This document shows, in pieces, positions 46,937 through 48,356 of a DNA stretch of 48,356 bases. Source of the stretch: an uncultured Clostridia bacterium (GTDB lineage Bacteria; Bacillota; Clostridia; TANB77; CAG-508); assembly GCA_947599825.1 (NCBI GenBank), contig CANQFS010000007.1, forward strand, positions 1-48,356, in the 5' to 3' direction. The notes under the pieces are model-generated. The model made no database searches, was not told where the DNA came from, and saw only the letters and a program-made list of their open reading frames with translations. Position 1 is the stretch's first letter. The number at the start of each line of letters is the position of its first letter. The translations under genes were made by a program, and so were the position numbers.

Positions 46937-48328
46937 TCAAAATCTTGTATCATTTTTCTTTCTATTATTTTTACTACTGTTAACTTCATCTATTGTTTTT
47001 ACTTTTTTGTAAATTTTATTCGCAATTTCATTATCGTTGTCATCAAAAATACCATTCTTGTATAGGTCATCACTTACAATTTTATAGTTTTCGTCTTTAT
47101 CATAGCAAATTCTTTTATGAAAATGGCTCATAATATTATGCCAAAATCCTTTAAATTTCTGTAATTCTTGTTTTATCTTTTCTTTTTCAGTTTGTAATTT
47201 ATTTATAATTTTATCTTTTGTAGATAGTTCGCCTTTTAGATTATTTATTTCATCATCTTTCAACTCTAATTGATATTTAAGTGAACGATTTTCTTTTTCT
47301 ATTTCAAATGTAGAATGTTCAAAATCTTTAATTGCCAAATTTAAGTCATTTACACTTCTAACTGTTTCAGTTATATCTTTTACATCTTTTGTATATTTTT
47401 TTAGTTTCTGGACATCCTCGTTTGAAATAACCATATTATTTTTGTTGAGCTTAGTAGGTTTTAAATTGTCTAATATTTCATTTATATCTTTACTTGTATT
47501 ATCAAGTTTTTTAGTTTGATTATTAGCCTCAAGTAATTTTTGTTCTTTCTTTTCTTGTTGTTTTTTAATTTGTCTATAATCGCCCATATCTTTAATATTT
47601 ATATCTTGATTTCTACCTTTTTTCTTCTGTTTTAATAAAGAATGTTCTGAATAAACTTTATTATATGATTTTATACAACAAGCTCTCATTTCATCTTGTA
47701 ATTTTGTTAGAGTTTCTTTTGTAAACACCTTTGATTTAGCAGGTTGCTTTTTCATTCCTTTTTTGTAATCATCTTTTATTGGTACACCAACTAAATGTAA
47801 ATGAGGAGAGATTTCATCAAAATGTATTACTGCATTAGCAATTTTAAACTCTGGTACTATTTTCATTAAATCTTCTATTTGTTCTTTATATACATCTATC
47901 ATTCCCATTCTATAACTTGTATCTTTATCATTCCAAAAATCCATATCTCCAAGTTCAATTATAAACTCACAAGCTAAATCTTTTTGCTTGTCTTTTGATA
48001 TATGCTTAAAATAATCTTGTATTTTTCTATTATCACGACTTTGCTTTGCATTATATTCTATTCTTGCTTGTTCAAATTCTTGTAAATACAAGTTTTGAAC
48101 ATCTTTATATAAGTTATCTGTTCCATAGATAATACAAATATTTTCTCTATCATTATCATAATCTCTTAAATTGTGTTTATTTACTTTTGAAAGTTGAGTT
48201 GAATTTTGTATTCCATTATTTGAAAATGATGTTGTTTCTGATGGATTATTCTTTGCAATCTCTTTTGCTTTTGTTGTTTTATTTTTATCACTACCTAAGT
48301 GAATAGAATATGCTAATTCTTCGCTCAT
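46937..48328 (-). CDS. mobV: MobV-family relaxase (plasmid recombination/mobilization, Mob/Pre)
   Basis: A 463-residue relaxase that nicks an origin of transfer. The N-terminal half holds SYSIH-like start (LAYSIHLGSDKN), the KVNKHNLRDYD motif, and the metal-binding motif AVIHFDEISPHLHLVGVPI, the MobV HxDExxPHxH signature. VFTKETLTKLQDEM follows. The second half is a long coiled coil (ELKDDEINNLKGELSTKDKI) typical of Mob/Pre proteins. GGGAGG is the ribosome site; the origin of transfer usually lies just upstream, i.e. mostly beyond the window end. It shows that this end of the window is a mobilizable element or its remnant. Confidence 0.92.
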   Translation of the reverse strand: MSEELAYSIHLGSDKNKTTKAKEIAKNNPSETTSFSNNGIQNSTQLSKVNKHNLRDYDNDRENICIIYGTDNLYKDVQNLYLQEFEQARIEYNAKQSRDNRKIQDYFKHISKDKQKDLACEFIIELGDMDFWNDKDTSYRMGMIDVYKEQIEDLMKIVPEFKIANAVIHFDEISPHLHLVGVPIKDDYKKGMKKQPAKSKVFTKETLTKLQDEMRACCIKSYNKVYSEHSLLKQKKKGRNQDINIKDMGDYRQIKKQQEKKEQKLLEANNQTKKLDNTSKDINEILDNLKPTKLNKNNMVISNEDVQKLKKYTKDVKDITETVRSVNDLNLAIKDFEHSTFEIEKENRSLKYQLELKDDEINNLKGELSTKDKIINKLQTEKEKIKQELQKFKGFWHNIMSHFHKRICYDKDENYKIVSDDLYKNGIFDDNDNEIANKIYKKVKTIDEVNSSKNNRKKNDTRF

Positions 48329-48356
48329 CTTTTTCCTCCCTTTGACATTGCTTCGT

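Noticed and set aside
1-48356. tRNA, rRNA or tmRNA genes
   Set aside because: No cloverleaf or rRNA-like GC-rich blocks were recognised on either strand, though a dedicated scan was not possible.

Overview
The window comes from a very AT-rich (roughly 30% GC by eye), spore-forming, low-GC Gram-positive bacterium, most likely an anaerobic gut Clostridia. The evidence is the ferredoxin-dependent four-subunit 2-oxoacid oxidoreductase, TrmFO, DusB, RodA, a ClpE-type unfoldase, a CwlD-type cortex amidase, a GerS-like protein, and strong AGGAGG ribosome sites. Promoters of the TTGACA-17-TATAAT type can be read in front of many genes. No rRNA, tRNA or CRISPR array was recognised.

Left part (1-8.6 kb): a str operon on the minus strand (rpsL-rpsG-fusA-tuf). 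It is preceded not by rpoBC but by a two-gene unit encoding a 44-residue peptide and an 810-residue charged coiled-coil protein with internal repeats. Middle-left (8.7-23.8 kb): mostly minus-strand housekeeping genes: trmFO, a frameshifted GltD-like flavoprotein, a family-4 uracil-DNA glycosylase, an S66 carboxypeptidase, an OGG-type glycosylase, an orphan MazF, a GerS-like protein, dusB, and minD-minE-rodA without minC. A plus-strand metallopeptidase-like gene and an HD-GYP gene interrupt them. Two surface proteins (13.99-15.39 and 24.06-25.74 kb) combine a pilin-like or membrane N-terminus with a formylglycine-enzyme/C-type-lectin-like C-terminus.

Centre (25.8-34.6 kb): cca, then the plus-strand por operon (gamma-delta-alpha-beta) with a 200-bp foldback between the first two genes, a YefM/YoeB toxin-antitoxin pair, clpE and pgsA. 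Right-centre (34.7-42.8 kb): a minus-strand unit of an Ig-like membrane protein, a CmpB-like membrane protein, a REC-GGDEF protein and CwlD, followed by a 1455-residue thioester-domain adhesin. HD-GYP and GGDEF proteins together imply cyclic-di-GMP signalling.

Right end (43.1-48.36 kb): an accessory, probably mobilizable island: an HAM1/RdgB-like nucleotide pyrophosphatase next to a split HhH-GPD-like DNA glycosylase, a frameshifted ORF6N/PLD-like phage-type gene, a self-contained regulated cassette for a 167-residue membrane protein of different base composition, and a MobV relaxase with a small partner.

Non-coding structure is unusually rich. There is a five-copy palindromic repeat with an ACGCGT core, a three-copy GTTCC/GGAAC repeat placed just behind minus-strand genes, several 100-200 bp foldbacks, a long-stem GCGAG terminator family, and palindromic operators inside promoters of surface-protein genes.
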